Shown: in pieces, positions 1 through 8,284 of the stretch | Layout of the letters: the number at the start of each line of letters is the position of its first letter | How positions within the stretch are numbered: position 1 is the stretch's first letter | Source: Microcystis aeruginosa FD4 | GTDB taxonomy: Bacteria; Cyanobacteriota; Cyanobacteriia; Cyanobacteriales; Microcystaceae | Length of the DNA: 64,000 bases | Assembly (NCBI RefSeq): GCF_009792235.1 | Contig: NZ_CP046973.1 | Coordinates: 62,001-126,000 of the forward strand | Reading direction: 5' to 3' | Notes under the pieces: generated by a model | What the model was told of the DNA's origin: nothing | The model's input: the letters and a program-made list of their open reading frames with translations, nothing else | The model's database searches: none | Position numbers and translations under genes: made by a program

Positions 1-333
1 TTAGTAGAAAAGAAAAATCAATTACATAGACTGCGAAATCTGTCCGCATCTTCCGAAATTTTTCATTCACAAACCCCATTATATGATCGAGCAATTAATC
101 AAGTCCAGCTAATTATTGATCAAGCCGAAACTTTGAGACAAGAATGTTTAAAATTTATCCGAGAAACCCTGATCGAACGGGAATTAGTGCAATCAGATAT
201 CGATAGCAATATCGTTGATTGTAACCTCGATTTTGCTAGTCAATATCAACTAATTCAAGAAAAATATCAACTCTGGAAAGGAGAAGTACAAGCTTATTTT
301 GAACTAAAAGATTCTTCCCTACCTAAAAATTAA
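1..333 (+). CDS. 3' part of a helical protein of unknown function
   Basis: The reading frame is open from the first base of the window and ends at a TAA at 331-333, so this is the C-terminal 110 residues of a gene that starts outside the window. The visible part is charged, rich in Gln, Glu and Leu, and probably alpha-helical or coiled-coil. It has no membrane segment and no motif I recognise. It lies upstream of folP on the same strand, but a MITE separates the two, so co-transcription is uncertain. I do not assign a function. Confidence 0.6.
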   Translation, partial: LVEKKNQLHRLRNLSASSEIFHSQTPLYDRAINQVQLIIDQAETLRQECLKFIRETLIERELVQSDIDSNIVDCNLDFASQYQLIQEKYQLWKGEVQAYFELKDSSLPKN

Positions 334-367
334 CTATCACCGTTAGTTATCAGTTACAGGATTTATT

Positions 368-547
368 AAACCTCTTGCATAATTAATTGGTGAAGGTTCA
401 AAAACGGCAAAAGTAAGGATTAAATTGCATAAAATATGTAAATAGACCATTTAACTGATTAATGCTCATTTTTAATTCTCCTGACTACTGACTCCTGACT
501 CCTGACTCCTAACCCTAACAACAATTTTTTATTTTTACAAGAGGTCT
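368..547. mobile_element. MITE with ISL2-like ends, directly upstream of folP
   Basis: The left end AAACCTCTTGCATAATT and the right end (reading outwards ACAAGAGGTCT) form an imperfect terminal inverted repeat, and ATT flanks both sides (365-367 and 548-550) as a possible 3-bp target duplication. The left end matches 16 of 17 bases of the left end of the complete IS at 49276, so this is probably a non-autonomous derivative of that IS family. The inside has no ORF and includes several copies of the CTGACTC heptamer. The right end supplies an AAGAGG Shine-Dalgarno-like sequence for folP. Confidence 0.6.
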
Positions 548-553
548 ATTATT

Positions 554-1396
554 ATGTCTAATTTAACGACAATTCGTGAACATATTTTTACTTGGGGAAA
601 ACGCACCTATATCATGGGTGTTTTGAACGTTACTCCCGATAGTTTTAGTGATGGGGGAGAATTTGACAAGGTTGAAAATGCCCTGCTACAGGCGATGAAA
701 ATGATCGAGGCTGGGGCAGATATAATCGATATCGGTGGTCAATCCACCCGTCCGGGAGCGCAAGAAATTAGCCTAGAAGCAGAATTATCGCGAGTTATCC
801 CCGTAATCACCGCTATTCGACAACAAAGTTCTATTCCTATCTCTCTCGATACCACTAGGGCGATCGTAGCAGCCCAAGGTATCGCCGCCGGGGCCGATTT
901 GATCAATGATATTTCTGGGGGAACCTTCGATCGCCTATTATTGCCTACGGTGGCTAAATTGGCCGTTCCCATCATCCTCATGCACCTGCGGGGCAATCCG
1001 CAAACCATGCAATCGTTAACACATTATGATAATTTAGTCAAGGAAATTAAAGAATTTTTACAGGATCGCGTTAAGGAAGCTTTACAGTGGGGTATTGCTA
1101 GGGAAAATATTATCATCGATCCGGGGATTGGTTTCGCCAAAACTGGGCGACAAAATCTTGAGTTATTGCGAGAATTAGGGCAATTTCGGGATTTAGATTT
1201 ACCTGTTTTAATTGGATTGTCGAGAAAACGCTTTATCGGCGATATTACAGGCAAAGATGACCCAAAAGAACGAGTTTTTGGAACGGCGGCGGCCTGTGCC
1301 ATAGCGATCGCCAAGGGGGCCGATATCCTGCGCGTTCATGATGTGGCCGCGATCGTAGATGTGAGGAAAGTGGTGGACGCAATCGAGCGAAGTTGA
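554..1396 (+). CDS. folP: Dihydropteroate synthase
   Basis: This cytoplasmic folate-pathway enzyme condenses p-aminobenzoate with dihydropterin pyrophosphate to give dihydropteroate. The 280-residue product has the family's signature segments: GVLNVTPDSFSDGG near residue 24, DIGGQSTRPGA near 60, an NDISGG motif near 117, the DPGIGFAKT loop near 190, a LIGLSRKRF motif near 220 and a C-terminal RVHDV. Length is typical for a TIM-barrel DHPS. The ATG at 554 follows an AAGAGG sequence that belongs to the end of the upstream MITE. A cupin gene follows closely on the same strand. Confidence 0.96.
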   Translation: MSNLTTIREHIFTWGKRTYIMGVLNVTPDSFSDGGEFDKVENALLQAMKMIEAGADIIDIGGQSTRPGAQEISLEAELSRVIPVITAIRQQSSIPISLDTTRAIVAAQGIAAGADLINDISGGTFDRLLLPTVAKLAVPIILMHLRGNPQTMQSLTHYDNLVKEIKEFLQDRVKEALQWGIARENIIIDPGIGFAKTGRQNLELLRELGQFRDLDLPVLIGLSRKRFIGDITGKDDPKERVFGTAAACAIAIAKGADILRVHDVAAIVDVRKVVDAIERS

Positions 1397-1444
1397 AAAT
1401 TTTTGCTAGTCTTAGAATCATCCACAGTTCGATCGAAATTAGCG

Positions 1445-1903
1445 ATGAATAGCCAACTAACTAGCGATCATTGTATGTTACCCGTGATTCGATCTCCCCG
1501 GGATTATCAAGTTTTTCGCATTAGTGCTGGGGATACGAATCGTTTAGCGATCGTCTTCGATTCTACCGTAGCGGGGGATTCCTTGACCGTCTGTGTGGAA
1601 ATTTTCGATCCCCACGGTCGCACCCCTACCCATCGTCATCATTTTGCCGTAGAAATGTTTTTTATCCTCAAAGGGGAAGGAATGGCTATCTGTGATGGTA
1701 AACCGATTCCCCTGAGGCCGGGGGATAGTTTATTAGTCCGTCCCACGGGTATTCACGAGATTAGAAATGTGGGGGACGGAAGACTGTATGCACTATGTTT
1801 TATGGTTCCCAATGAGGATTTTTCGGAATTAATTCGCAATGGTATCTCAGAGGAGTTAGACGCAGAAGATTTAGAGGTGTTGATGGGAACTATTAAAGGA
1901 TAA
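1445..1903 (+). CDS. Cupin-domain protein
   Basis: This is a small single-domain cupin of about 152 residues. The first cupin motif is visible as GRTPTHRHHFAVE followed by FFILKGEG, giving the two His and the Glu of a metal site. The second motif is PGDSLLVRPTGIHEIRN, with the remaining His. The frame could also start at a TTG at 1403, but the ATG at 1445 gives the shorter and more usual N-terminus. It lies just downstream of folP on the same strand and may share its transcript. Substrate unknown; it could be an enzyme or a sugar/ligand-binding cupin. Confidence 0.8.
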   Translation: MNSQLTSDHCMLPVIRSPRDYQVFRISAGDTNRLAIVFDSTVAGDSLTVCVEIFDPHGRTPTHRHHFAVEMFFILKGEGMAICDGKPIPLRPGDSLLVRPTGIHEIRNVGDGRLYALCFMVPNEDFSELIRNGISEELDAEDLEVLMGTIKG

Positions 1904-1920
1904 TCAAGCAATATCATCCC

Positions 1921-2121
1921 TTAAATTTTGGTCTTTTTTTTCAGGAAAAGAGCGATAAAAAAGGTAAAGGTTCCTCCCAGAAGTCCGAAGATTAGCCAAT
2001 TTAATCTTGGATAGCCTTTATTGATAGCGATGATTGTAGCAATGGCACCGATGAGACAATGCCAGAAAAAAAGCAACAAGAATAAATCTAAGCTCGGGGA
2101 AATATCACCAATTAGTTTCAT
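1921..2121 (-). CDS. Small membrane protein, two predicted helices
   Basis: The 66-residue product has two hydrophobic stretches (about residues 12-34 and 42-60) separated by a short polar turn, and ends in a basic KKKTKI tail. This suggests a small hairpin inner-membrane protein with the C-terminus in the cytoplasm. It is convergent with the cupin gene, whose stop is about 17 bp away. I do not recognise the family. Confidence 0.6.
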   Translation of the reverse strand: MKLIGDISPSLDLFLLLFFWHCLIGAIATIIAINKGYPRLNWLIFGLLGGTFTFFIALFLKKKTKI

Positions 2122-2207
2122 ATTTTATCAGTAGAGCGAATAGAATCTTTCCAAGGGACGAATCCCTGACCCGATTTTATGTTTATTAACCTTTATAAGT
2201 ATTTCTC

Positions 2208-2318
2208 TTATTTTTTTGTCCAAGGCCATTTTGTTCCCATTTCGGTTAAAGCTGAAAAAACTAGATAGAGAATGAGAAGGACAACACAAAAGATAAAAGT
2301 CAATAAGTCGTTATTCAT
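2208..2318 (-). CDS. Putative 36-residue single-helix membrane protein
   Basis: An ATG at 2316-2318 (minus strand) opens a 36-codon frame ending in TAA at 2208-2210. The product starts MNNDLLTF, has one hydrophobic helix of about 18-20 residues rich in Leu, Val, Ile and Phe, then a short soluble tail ending WPWTKK. The layout (short N-terminus, one helix, Trp-rich basic end) resembles the tiny one-helix subunits of photosynthetic and NDH-1 complexes, but I cannot match it to a named one. No clear ribosome-binding site is seen. Similar size and strand to the neighbouring small membrane gene. Confidence 0.42.
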   Translation of the reverse strand: MNNDLLTFIFCVVLLILYLVFSALTEMGTKWPWTKK

Positions 2319-2382
2319 CGAGTCATCGCTGATAGGTTAAAGGTCACTGATTCGCTACTATTCATTTTACCACTACTTAGCA

Positions 2383-2951
2383 ATTACTGCTTTTCTAGAC
2401 TGTTGAAACAGGTTTAATTATTGTTGCTGTTGTGCCAAATAGTTAAGCACTGTTTCCAGAGTCAAGTCTAAGCGTTCCGAGATTTGTTGTGGGGTTAAAC
2501 CGAGGTCTTGCAGTAGAGGAATTGTTTTCAATTTTTGCAAGTTTATTCCCTGTTCAATTCCCTGTTCAATTCCCTGTTCAATTCCCTGTTCAATTCCCCG
2601 TTCAATTCCATCTCCAAAAGCTTCTTGATAGAAACGAGTTTGTTTGAGGTCTTGTAGTTCCAACATAGCTTCTATTTCCTCTCGATTACTGCTTTTCTAG
2701 ACTGTTAAAACAGGATTGATTATTGTTGCTGTTGTGCCAAATAGTTAAGCACTGTTTCCAGATTCAAGTCTAAGCGTTCCGAGATTTGTTGCGGGGTTAA
2801 ACCGAGGTCTTGCAGTAGAGGAATTGTTTTCAATTTTTGCAAGTTTATTCCCTGTTCAATTCCCCGTTCAATTCCATCTCCAAAAGCTTCTTGATAGAAA
2901 CGAGTTTGTTTTAGGTCTTGTAGTTCCAACATAGCTTCAATTTCCTCCCGA
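2383..2951. repeat. Imperfect tandem duplication of the Rpn-gene 3' end
   Basis: The segment 2383-2684 is followed directly by a near copy at 2685-2951. Both begin with ATTACTGCTTTTCTAGACTG and run through the 3' end of the Rpn-like gene. The first copy is about 36 bp longer because it holds three more 12-bp units (CAATTCCCTGTT type) encoding Gly-Ile-Glu-Gln repeats. Confidence 0.85.
2418..2666 (-). pseudogene. Truncated duplicate of the Rpn/DUF2887 C-terminus
   Basis: This 82-codon frame repeats the last part of the neighbouring 270-residue gene almost word for word (MLELQDLKQTRFYQEAFGDG onward), but has five GIE(R/Q) units where the neighbour has two. It lacks the nuclease domain. It arose by a tandem 3'-end duplication. 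It could still be translated from the internal Met, as short C-terminal products are known in this family, but more probably it is a relic. Confidence 0.7.
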
Positions 2952-3532
2952 CTTTTTTGGGGTAACTTATAAATGATTATCGTTTCGATTAAATCAATGA
3001 CATTTCTCTGCACTAAGCGATCGCTAACTTCTCTTTGAGCCTGTTTAATTAAAATCTTAGCAGAATTAACAGCTTGACTCTCACTTTCCGTAACCAATTT
3101 GCTCAGAGCGATCGCTAAGGAAGGAGTCTCGTCATTTGGCAATTCATCCAGATAGATTCTTTTAACCCTGTCCAAGGATAACAAGTCAGCAAATTGCTGG
3201 GGATGTTCTCGCTCAATGTCTCGACTGGGATAAATAACAACTATCTGCCAGGGTGACAAAGGTTTATACTGTCTAAGATACAGGAAAAGTTCTGAAAATA
3301 ATCGATAATATAGGTCTTCATCCTTTTGAAACTGCACTTCTACCAGATAAAAGGGCAAATTTTCTAGATTATCGAGGGGCAAAAATAAACCATCCAATCG
3401 AAAAGCTAGTTGTTTAACTTCTTGAGAAGTAAATCGATAATTGCTAACAATAACATCGGGTCGCTCAATTAATTCAAAGAACGAATCGGGAAAATCGAGA
3501 AACATTCGATAGAATATGCTGTCAGTTTTCAT
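2720..3532 (-). CDS. Rpn family nuclease / DUF2887-type protein
   Basis: The 270-residue product starts MKTDSIFYRMF and has the DUF2887/Rpn layout: a FDVIVSNY-like segment, FRLDGLF near residue 46 with the acidic residue, and FYLVEVQFQKD near 64, which is the E-x-Q/K part of a PD-(D/E)XK-type nuclease core. The C-terminus has a helical stretch, a GIERGIEQG repeat and a short Leu-rich helix-turn-helix-like end. In cyanobacteria this family is numerous and often labelled as putative transposase or recombination-promoting nuclease. Its role here is unknown. The 3' end has been duplicated downstream. Confidence 0.8.
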   Translation of the reverse strand: MKTDSIFYRMFLDFPDSFFELIERPDVIVSNYRFTSQEVKQLAFRLDGLFLPLDNLENLPFYLVEVQFQKDEDLYYRLFSELFLYLRQYKPLSPWQIVVIYPSRDIEREHPQQFADLLSLDRVKRIYLDELPNDETPSLAIALSKLVTESESQAVNSAKILIKQAQREVSDRLVQRNVIDLIETIIIYKLPQKSREEIEAMLELQDLKQTRFYQEAFGDGIERGIEQGINLQKLKTIPLLQDLGLTPQQISERLDLNLETVLNYLAQQQQ

Positions 3533-3590
3533 ACTGTCACAAAATTACCTGTAATTTCCGCTTAATCTGCCAACAAAAGAGAATTAACCT

Positions 3591-4481
3591 ATGATCATCC
3601 CATCATTTCTGCAACCCGGTGCTAAAGTTTCTCTGGTGGCCACCAGTGGAGCCGTCAAGGAATTAGCCGCCCTAGAAAAAGGCGTAGAAATCTGGCGATC
3701 GAGGGGTTATCAAGTGGAATTTAGCGAGAATTGGGCTAATCGTCTCGGTTATCTCGCCGGTAGCGACGAGCAACGTCGTCAAGCTTTAGCCCAAACATGG
3801 CAAGATGCCGATTGTCAAGCAATTCTCTGCGCTAGGGGGGGTTACGGTAGCGCTCGCCTCTTAGAAAATTGGACATGGGCAAAAACTAACCCCAAATGGT
3901 TAATCGGTTTTTCCGACGTGACGGGGATTTTATGGAGTTTAGCGAAACAGGGCATTTGTAGCGTTCACGGGCCAGTTTTAACCACCTTAGCCCAAGAAAG
4001 TCCCCAATCAATCGATCGCCTCTTTTCTCTTCTGGAAGGTCGTCCTTTAGCCCCTCTTATCGGTCAAGGTTGGGGTGGGGGCAAAGTGCGGGGACGCTTA
4101 TTACCGGCCAATTTAACCGTAGCCACCCATCTCCTCGGAACCTCGGTTCAACCCACCCTAGAGGGGGTAATTTTAGCCCTAGAGGACGTAACCGAGGCAC
4201 CCTACCGGATCGATCGAATGTTAACTCAGTGGCGAATGCTGGGCATTTTCTCGCAAATTAAAGCCATTGCTCTCGGTCGTTTTAGCCGTTGTCTGGCAGC
4301 CCCCGACAGTGATAGTCAAACCGTAGAGGAAGTCTTAAAAGAGCGTTTGGGCGATTTAGGCATTGCGGTTATTGCTGAGTTACCTTTCGGTCATGATGGC
4401 GATAATGCCGCTTTACCGGTGGGAACAATGGTAGAACTGGACGGGGATCGGGGAATCTTAGAATTTTTCTATCCCCAATGA
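3591..4481 (+). CDS. ldcA: LD-carboxypeptidase, peptidase family S66
   Basis: This enzyme family cleaves the L-Lys/DAP-D-Ala bond of murein tetrapeptides during peptidoglycan recycling; MccF relatives act on other peptides. The 296-residue sequence has the family's nucleophile elbow IGFSDVTG (Ser108), an LALEDVTEAPYRID segment with the acidic residue of the triad, and GHDGDNAALPVG with His268. CARGGYGSARLL near residue 80 is also typical. The start ATG at 3591 is the first in frame and the length is usual. No signal peptide is seen, so it should be cytoplasmic. Confidence 0.92.
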   Translation: MIIPSFLQPGAKVSLVATSGAVKELAALEKGVEIWRSRGYQVEFSENWANRLGYLAGSDEQRRQALAQTWQDADCQAILCARGGYGSARLLENWTWAKTNPKWLIGFSDVTGILWSLAKQGICSVHGPVLTTLAQESPQSIDRLFSLLEGRPLAPLIGQGWGGGKVRGRLLPANLTVATHLLGTSVQPTLEGVILALEDVTEAPYRIDRMLTQWRMLGIFSQIKAIALGRFSRCLAAPDSDSQTVEEVLKERLGDLGIAVIAELPFGHDGDNAALPVGTMVELDGDRGILEFFYPQ

Positions 4482-4542
4482 TCCACTTTTTTGATAGTAT
4501 CTTAGAGAAGTGTTAACAAATGTAACAAAAAATTAATTATAG

Positions 4543-5520
4543 ATGAAAGTATTAGTTGTCGGTGCGACGGGAACCCTAGGGCGACAGATCGTGCGTCATG
4601 CCATCGATCAGGGACATCAAGTGCGTTGTTTGGTACGCAGTCAGAGAAAAGCGGCTTTTTTGAAGGAATGGGGCGCGGAATTAGTCGGGGGAACCCTGCG
4701 GGATAAAAGTACGATTATTACTGCTTTAGAGGGAATGGACGCAGTGATCGATGCCGCTACTGCCCGGGCGACGGACTCGGCCAGCATTAAACAGGTGGAT
4801 TGGGATGGTAAAGTTAATCTGATTCAAGCGGCCAAAACTGCCGGAGTAGATCGCTTTATTTTCTTTTCGATTCTCAATGCCGAAAAATATCCCAACGTGC
4901 CTTTAATGGAGATAAAACGCTGTACCGAGAAATTTCTAGCAGAATCGGGGTTAAAATCTACAATTCTCCGTCCCTGTGGCTTTATGCAGGGTTTAATCGG
5001 TCAATACGCCATCCCGATGTTAGATAATCAAACCGTCTGGATCACGGGAGAAAGTACGGCGATCGCCTACATGGACACCCAAGATATCGCTAAATTCGCC
5101 GTTCGCGCTTTAGAAGTCCCCGAAACCGTCGGTCAGTCCTATCCCGTGGTGGGCAGCAAAGCTTGGAAAGCTGAAGAAATTATCGAAGTTTGCGAGCGCC
5201 TATCGGGTAAAGAGGGGAAAATTTGGCGTTTACCCATGGGATTACTGCGTTTTATGCGAGGAATAAGCCGTTGTTTCCAATGGACTTATAATATATCTGA
5301 CCGACTAGCTTTTGCGGAAGTTCTCGCTAGTGGTCAAGCTCTTGATGCCCCCATGGCAGAAGTTTATCAAGTATTTGGCCTTGATCCGAGTCAAACAACT
5401 ACTTTAGAATCCTATTTACAAGAATACTTTAGCCGCATTCTCAAGAAGCTCAAGGAAATCGACTTCGAGAAACAAAAAGCTCAGAAGAAGAAGAAAACCC
5501 CTTTCAAAAAGAAAGCGTGA
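4543..5520 (+). CDS. ycf39: Ycf39-like NAD(P)-binding PSII assembly factor
   Basis: An atypical short-chain dehydrogenase/NmrA-like protein. The N-terminus has the glycine-rich dinucleotide motif VVGATGTLGRQIVRHA. The overall sequence (FIFFSILNAEKY, PLMEIKRCTEKFL, LRPCGFMQGLIGQY) fits Ycf39, which in Synechocystis works with Hlip proteins in early photosystem II assembly and chlorophyll delivery to D1. The C-terminal 25 residues are an extreme Lys-rich tail ending KKKTPFKKKA. nadK follows 24 bp downstream, so the two probably form an operon. Confidence 0.9.
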   Translation: MKVLVVGATGTLGRQIVRHAIDQGHQVRCLVRSQRKAAFLKEWGAELVGGTLRDKSTIITALEGMDAVIDAATARATDSASIKQVDWDGKVNLIQAAKTAGVDRFIFFSILNAEKYPNVPLMEIKRCTEKFLAESGLKSTILRPCGFMQGLIGQYAIPMLDNQTVWITGESTAIAYMDTQDIAKFAVRALEVPETVGQSYPVVGSKAWKAEEIIEVCERLSGKEGKIWRLPMGLLRFMRGISRCFQWTYNISDRLAFAEVLASGQALDAPMAEVYQVFGLDPSQTTTLESYLQEYFSRILKKLKEIDFEKQKAQKKKKTPFKKKA

Positions 5521-5543
5521 ACCAGCAGTAGGAAAATTTGTCA

Positions 5544-6461
5544 ATGCCCAAAATCGGCATTATTTACAACGATATTAAGCCTATCGCTTGTAAAACAGCC
5601 CATCAGATACAAGATCAGCTACTTTCTTTAGGTTGGCAGGTGTTTATGGCTACCGGCAGCGGTGGTCTGCTAGGCCATTCTAAACCCTCTCGTCCCGTTT
5701 GTTTTACCCCGATCGATCAGTTAGTCCCCCCCCACTTCGAGCAAGATTTAAGTTTTGCGATCGTGCTGGGTGGCGATGGTACAGTCCTATCGGCGGCCCG
5801 GCAGTTGGCTACCCTCAATTTGCCCCTGTTAACGGTCAATACGGGACACATGGGCTTTTTGACAGAAATTTACCTAAATCAGCTTGAACCCGCCTTAGAG
5901 CAGGTTCTAGAGGGGAAATACACCATCGAAAATCGCTCGATGATCACGGTGCGACTGTTTCGCGAAGATACCCTCCTCTGGGAGGCACTTTCTCTCAATG
6001 AGGTGGTCGTCCACCGGGAACCCCTCACCAGTATGTGTCATTTTGAGATTCAAATTGGTGAACACGCACCCGTCGATATCGCTGCCGATGGGGTGATTCT
6101 CTCCACTCCGACCGGTTCTACTGCCTATGCTCTCAGCGCCGGTGGCCCGGTAATAACTCCCGATGTGCCGGTATTACAATTAGCTCCCATTTGTCCCCAT
6201 TCTTTAGCTTCCAGATCCTTAGTATTTTCTGACAAGGAAACAGTAAATATTTTCCCAGCAACTGCTAATCGCATGGTGATGGTAGTGGACGGCAATGGCG
6301 GTTCTTATATCTTGCCAGAAGATCGAATTAATGTGCAGAAATCGCCCCACCAAGTCCATTTTATTCGTCTGCAATCAACGGAATTCTTCCGCATCCTCCG
6401 GGAAAAATTGGGTTGGGGGTTGCCTCATATTGCTAAACCAACTTCGGTGGAATTACCTTAA
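5544..6461 (+). CDS. nadK: NAD kinase
   Basis: Phosphorylates NAD to NADP using ATP or polyphosphate. The 305-residue product has the Gly-rich catalytic motif LGGDGTVLSAAR near residue 76, NTGHMGFL near 100, the LNEVVVHRE conserved segment near 150 and the DGVILSTPTGSTAYALSAGGP motif region near 183. Cyanobacteria usually carry two such kinases; this one starts MPKIGIIYND, like the ~305-residue type. An upstream TTG (5538) is in frame two codons earlier, but the ATG at 5544 is preferred. It overlaps no other gene and follows ycf39 closely. Confidence 0.95.
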   Translation: MPKIGIIYNDIKPIACKTAHQIQDQLLSLGWQVFMATGSGGLLGHSKPSRPVCFTPIDQLVPPHFEQDLSFAIVLGGDGTVLSAARQLATLNLPLLTVNTGHMGFLTEIYLNQLEPALEQVLEGKYTIENRSMITVRLFREDTLLWEALSLNEVVVHREPLTSMCHFEIQIGEHAPVDIAADGVILSTPTGSTAYALSAGGPVITPDVPVLQLAPICPHSLASRSLVFSDKETVNIFPATANRMVMVVDGNGGSYILPEDRINVQKSPHQVHFIRLQSTEFFRILREKLGWGLPHIAKPTSVELP

Positions 6462-6540
6462 TCAGTTATCAGTTATCAGTTATCAGATGTGAGCTTTCAG
6501 TTCATTGATTACTGGTTACTGTTTACTGATAGCTGAATTT

Positions 6541-7329
6541 ATGCTCCCTTTTCGTGCCAAAATAGCTTTTTATTTAGAGGATGTCACCACGGCGATCGGA
6601 CTGACGGTAAATCTGCTTATCTTAGCATTAATTTTACTCTCTTTGGGGATTTATGTGGCTCAAACCTATCCCTTATCCGCCACTTGGCAAATGTGGTTAC
6701 GTCAGCTTGATTGGGTAATTTTAAGCTTATTTTCCCTAGAGTATTTAATTCGGTTTTGGTGTGCGGAATCAAAACTAGGCTTTGTTTTTAACATTTTTTC
6801 TATCCTAGATTTATTATCAATTCTGCCCCTATTTTTTGGTTTTTTTGATATTAGATTTTTTAGAATTTTTCGCTGGTTTAGAATTTTGCGAGTCATTCGT
6901 TTTTTTGGTTCCGATCTTTCTATTTTTCAAATTAAAACTTCCGATCAGATAGTATTTATTCGCATTTTACTAACTCTATTTTCGATTATTTTTGTCTATG
7001 CAGGTTTAATTTATCAGATCGAACACCCAATTAATCCCCAAGTTTATCGGACATTTTTTGATGCTTTTTACTTCGCCGTTGTGACTATGACTACCGTAGG
7101 ATTTGGGGATGTAACTCCCCTTTCTGATGGAGGCAAAATGGTGACAGTTTTAATGATTTTAACGGGAGTTTTGTTAATTCCCTTGCAAATTAGCGATCTG
7201 ACTAAACAAATATTAAAATCTGGCAATCAAATTGATTATCCTTGTCCAGCTTGTAGTCTACCCCGTCACGATATAGATGCCAATTTTTGTAAAAACTGTG
7301 GGGCAAAACTCTTAAAAAAACCTGATTGA
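6541..7329 (+). CDS. Voltage-gated-type ion channel with C-terminal zinc ribbon
   Basis: The product (about 262 residues) has six hydrophobic segments followed by a pore loop with TMTTVGFGDVTP, close to the potassium selectivity signature TVGYGD with Phe in place of Tyr. The S4-like segment RIFRWFRILRVIRFF carries regularly spaced Arg, as in a voltage sensor. The C-terminus after the last helix has a CPxC ... CKNC zinc-ribbon-like tail (CPACSLPRH and FCKNCGAKLL). Codons upstream (a TTG at 6505) lie inside a repeat, so the ATG at 6541 is taken as start. Confidence 0.85.
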   Translation: MLPFRAKIAFYLEDVTTAIGLTVNLLILALILLSLGIYVAQTYPLSATWQMWLRQLDWVILSLFSLEYLIRFWCAESKLGFVFNIFSILDLLSILPLFFGFFDIRFFRIFRWFRILRVIRFFGSDLSIFQIKTSDQIVFIRILLTLFSIIFVYAGLIYQIEHPINPQVYRTFFDAFYFAVVTMTTVGFGDVTPLSDGGKMVTVLMILTGVLLIPLQISDLTKQILKSGNQIDYPCPACSLPRHDIDANFCKNCGAKLLKKPD

Positions 7330-7804
7330 GACTAATTCTGGCGAAAGGGGGAGCGGGGAGCTTTTCAGTGATCAGTAAACAGTAATCAGTAATCACTGAA
7401 CTGAAAAAGCTCTCTTGGATATTGGCTGAAAAATGTTCACAGTGTCACATTATGGGTGCAAGCAGTTGGATAAACTCACTGACCACGTTGCGCCCCTACA
7501 TTGCACCTGTGTGATTGGCAGAGACCTATAGCCTACGCCCTTTCTTCGATAAGATTTGCTCATCACTATAACCCCAAGAGAGCCACTGATAACTGATCAC
7601 TGATCACTGATCACTGATCACTGTCTCGGAGTCTCGGAGTCTCCTGACTCCTAACGACCGACGACCGACGAAATCATGGCCATTTACAATTGCTTAATAA
7701 TTGTTGCCGCTGCCGTGATAATATGTCTTGTGGCTTACCTGAGCGTCATAGCTGGGAAAGCAATCCAGATATTGAGATTAGTCTATCGCTGATTTAGGTG
7801 TACC
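7330..7804. other. Intergenic region before the ATP synthase operon
   Basis: It holds short GTGATCAGTAAACAG-type and CTGATCA heptamer repeats (7366-7400, 7585-7625), a CTCGGAGT direct repeat and a CCGACGA repeat. The promoter of the atp operon should lie in the last 200 bp. A possible small ORF is listed separately. No RNA gene is seen. Confidence 0.5.
7676..7792 (+). CDS. Possible 38-residue membrane peptide before atp1
   Basis: A frame from ATG 7676 to TGA 7790-7792 starts MAIYNCLIIV and has one long hydrophobic stretch (residues 5-28) followed by a basic end. It stops 13 bp before the atp1 start. There is no clear ribosome-binding site, and the frame may exist by chance in the operon leader. 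Low confidence. Confidence 0.22.
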   Translation: MAIYNCLIIVAAAVIICLVAYLSVIAGKAIQILRLVYR

Positions 7805-8227
7805 TTGTCTGACCCATCGATCGAATCTCCCCCAACCCCAGAAACCAACCCGCCGTCAGCTCCGATGCGGGAATACTATCAACTACAAAACACTTTATTG
7901 ATCACCACCCTGATCTTAAGCGGTCTGATCTTTATCCCTGTGTGGCTGTTTTATTCCCTCAATACCGCCCTTAATTACCTATTGGGGGCAATGGTGGGAG
8001 TTGTTTACCTAAAACTCCTAGCCGGGGAAGTGGAAAAATTGGGGGTAACGAAAAATCGGGTGGGCAAAAAAGGATTAGCCCTATTCGCTGGATTAATCAT
8101 CATCGCCAGTCGTTGGCAAGAACTGCACATAGTGCCAGTTTTTTTGGGTTTTTTGACCTATAAAGGGGCGATCATCGTCTATACTCTGCAAACCATCTTC
8201 AAGCTGGAGCAGAAAGCCGATTCCTGA
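7805..8227 (+). CDS. atp1: ATP synthase protein I
   Basis: The first gene of the cyanobacterial atp operon. Atp1/AtpI-type proteins are small membrane proteins thought to help assemble the c-ring. The product is 140 residues, with a Pro/Glu-rich N-terminus, then hydrophobic helices around residues 32-52, 53-70 and 92-125. The frame starts with TTG at 7805; ATG at 7865 (MREYYQLQN) is the alternative start and would give a 120-residue protein nearer the size of homologues I remember. It is followed 57 bp later by the a-subunit gene. Confidence 0.82.
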   Translation: MSDPSIESPPTPETNPPSAPMREYYQLQNTLLITTLILSGLIFIPVWLFYSLNTALNYLLGAMVGVVYLKLLAGEVEKLGVTKNRVGKKGLALFAGLIIIASRWQELHIVPVFLGFLTYKGAIIVYTLQTIFKLEQKADS

Positions 8228-8284
8228 ACCTTTTGGCCGTTAAAATAACCCTGATTTGCGAACCCGAATCTCCCCAAGGTGGAA

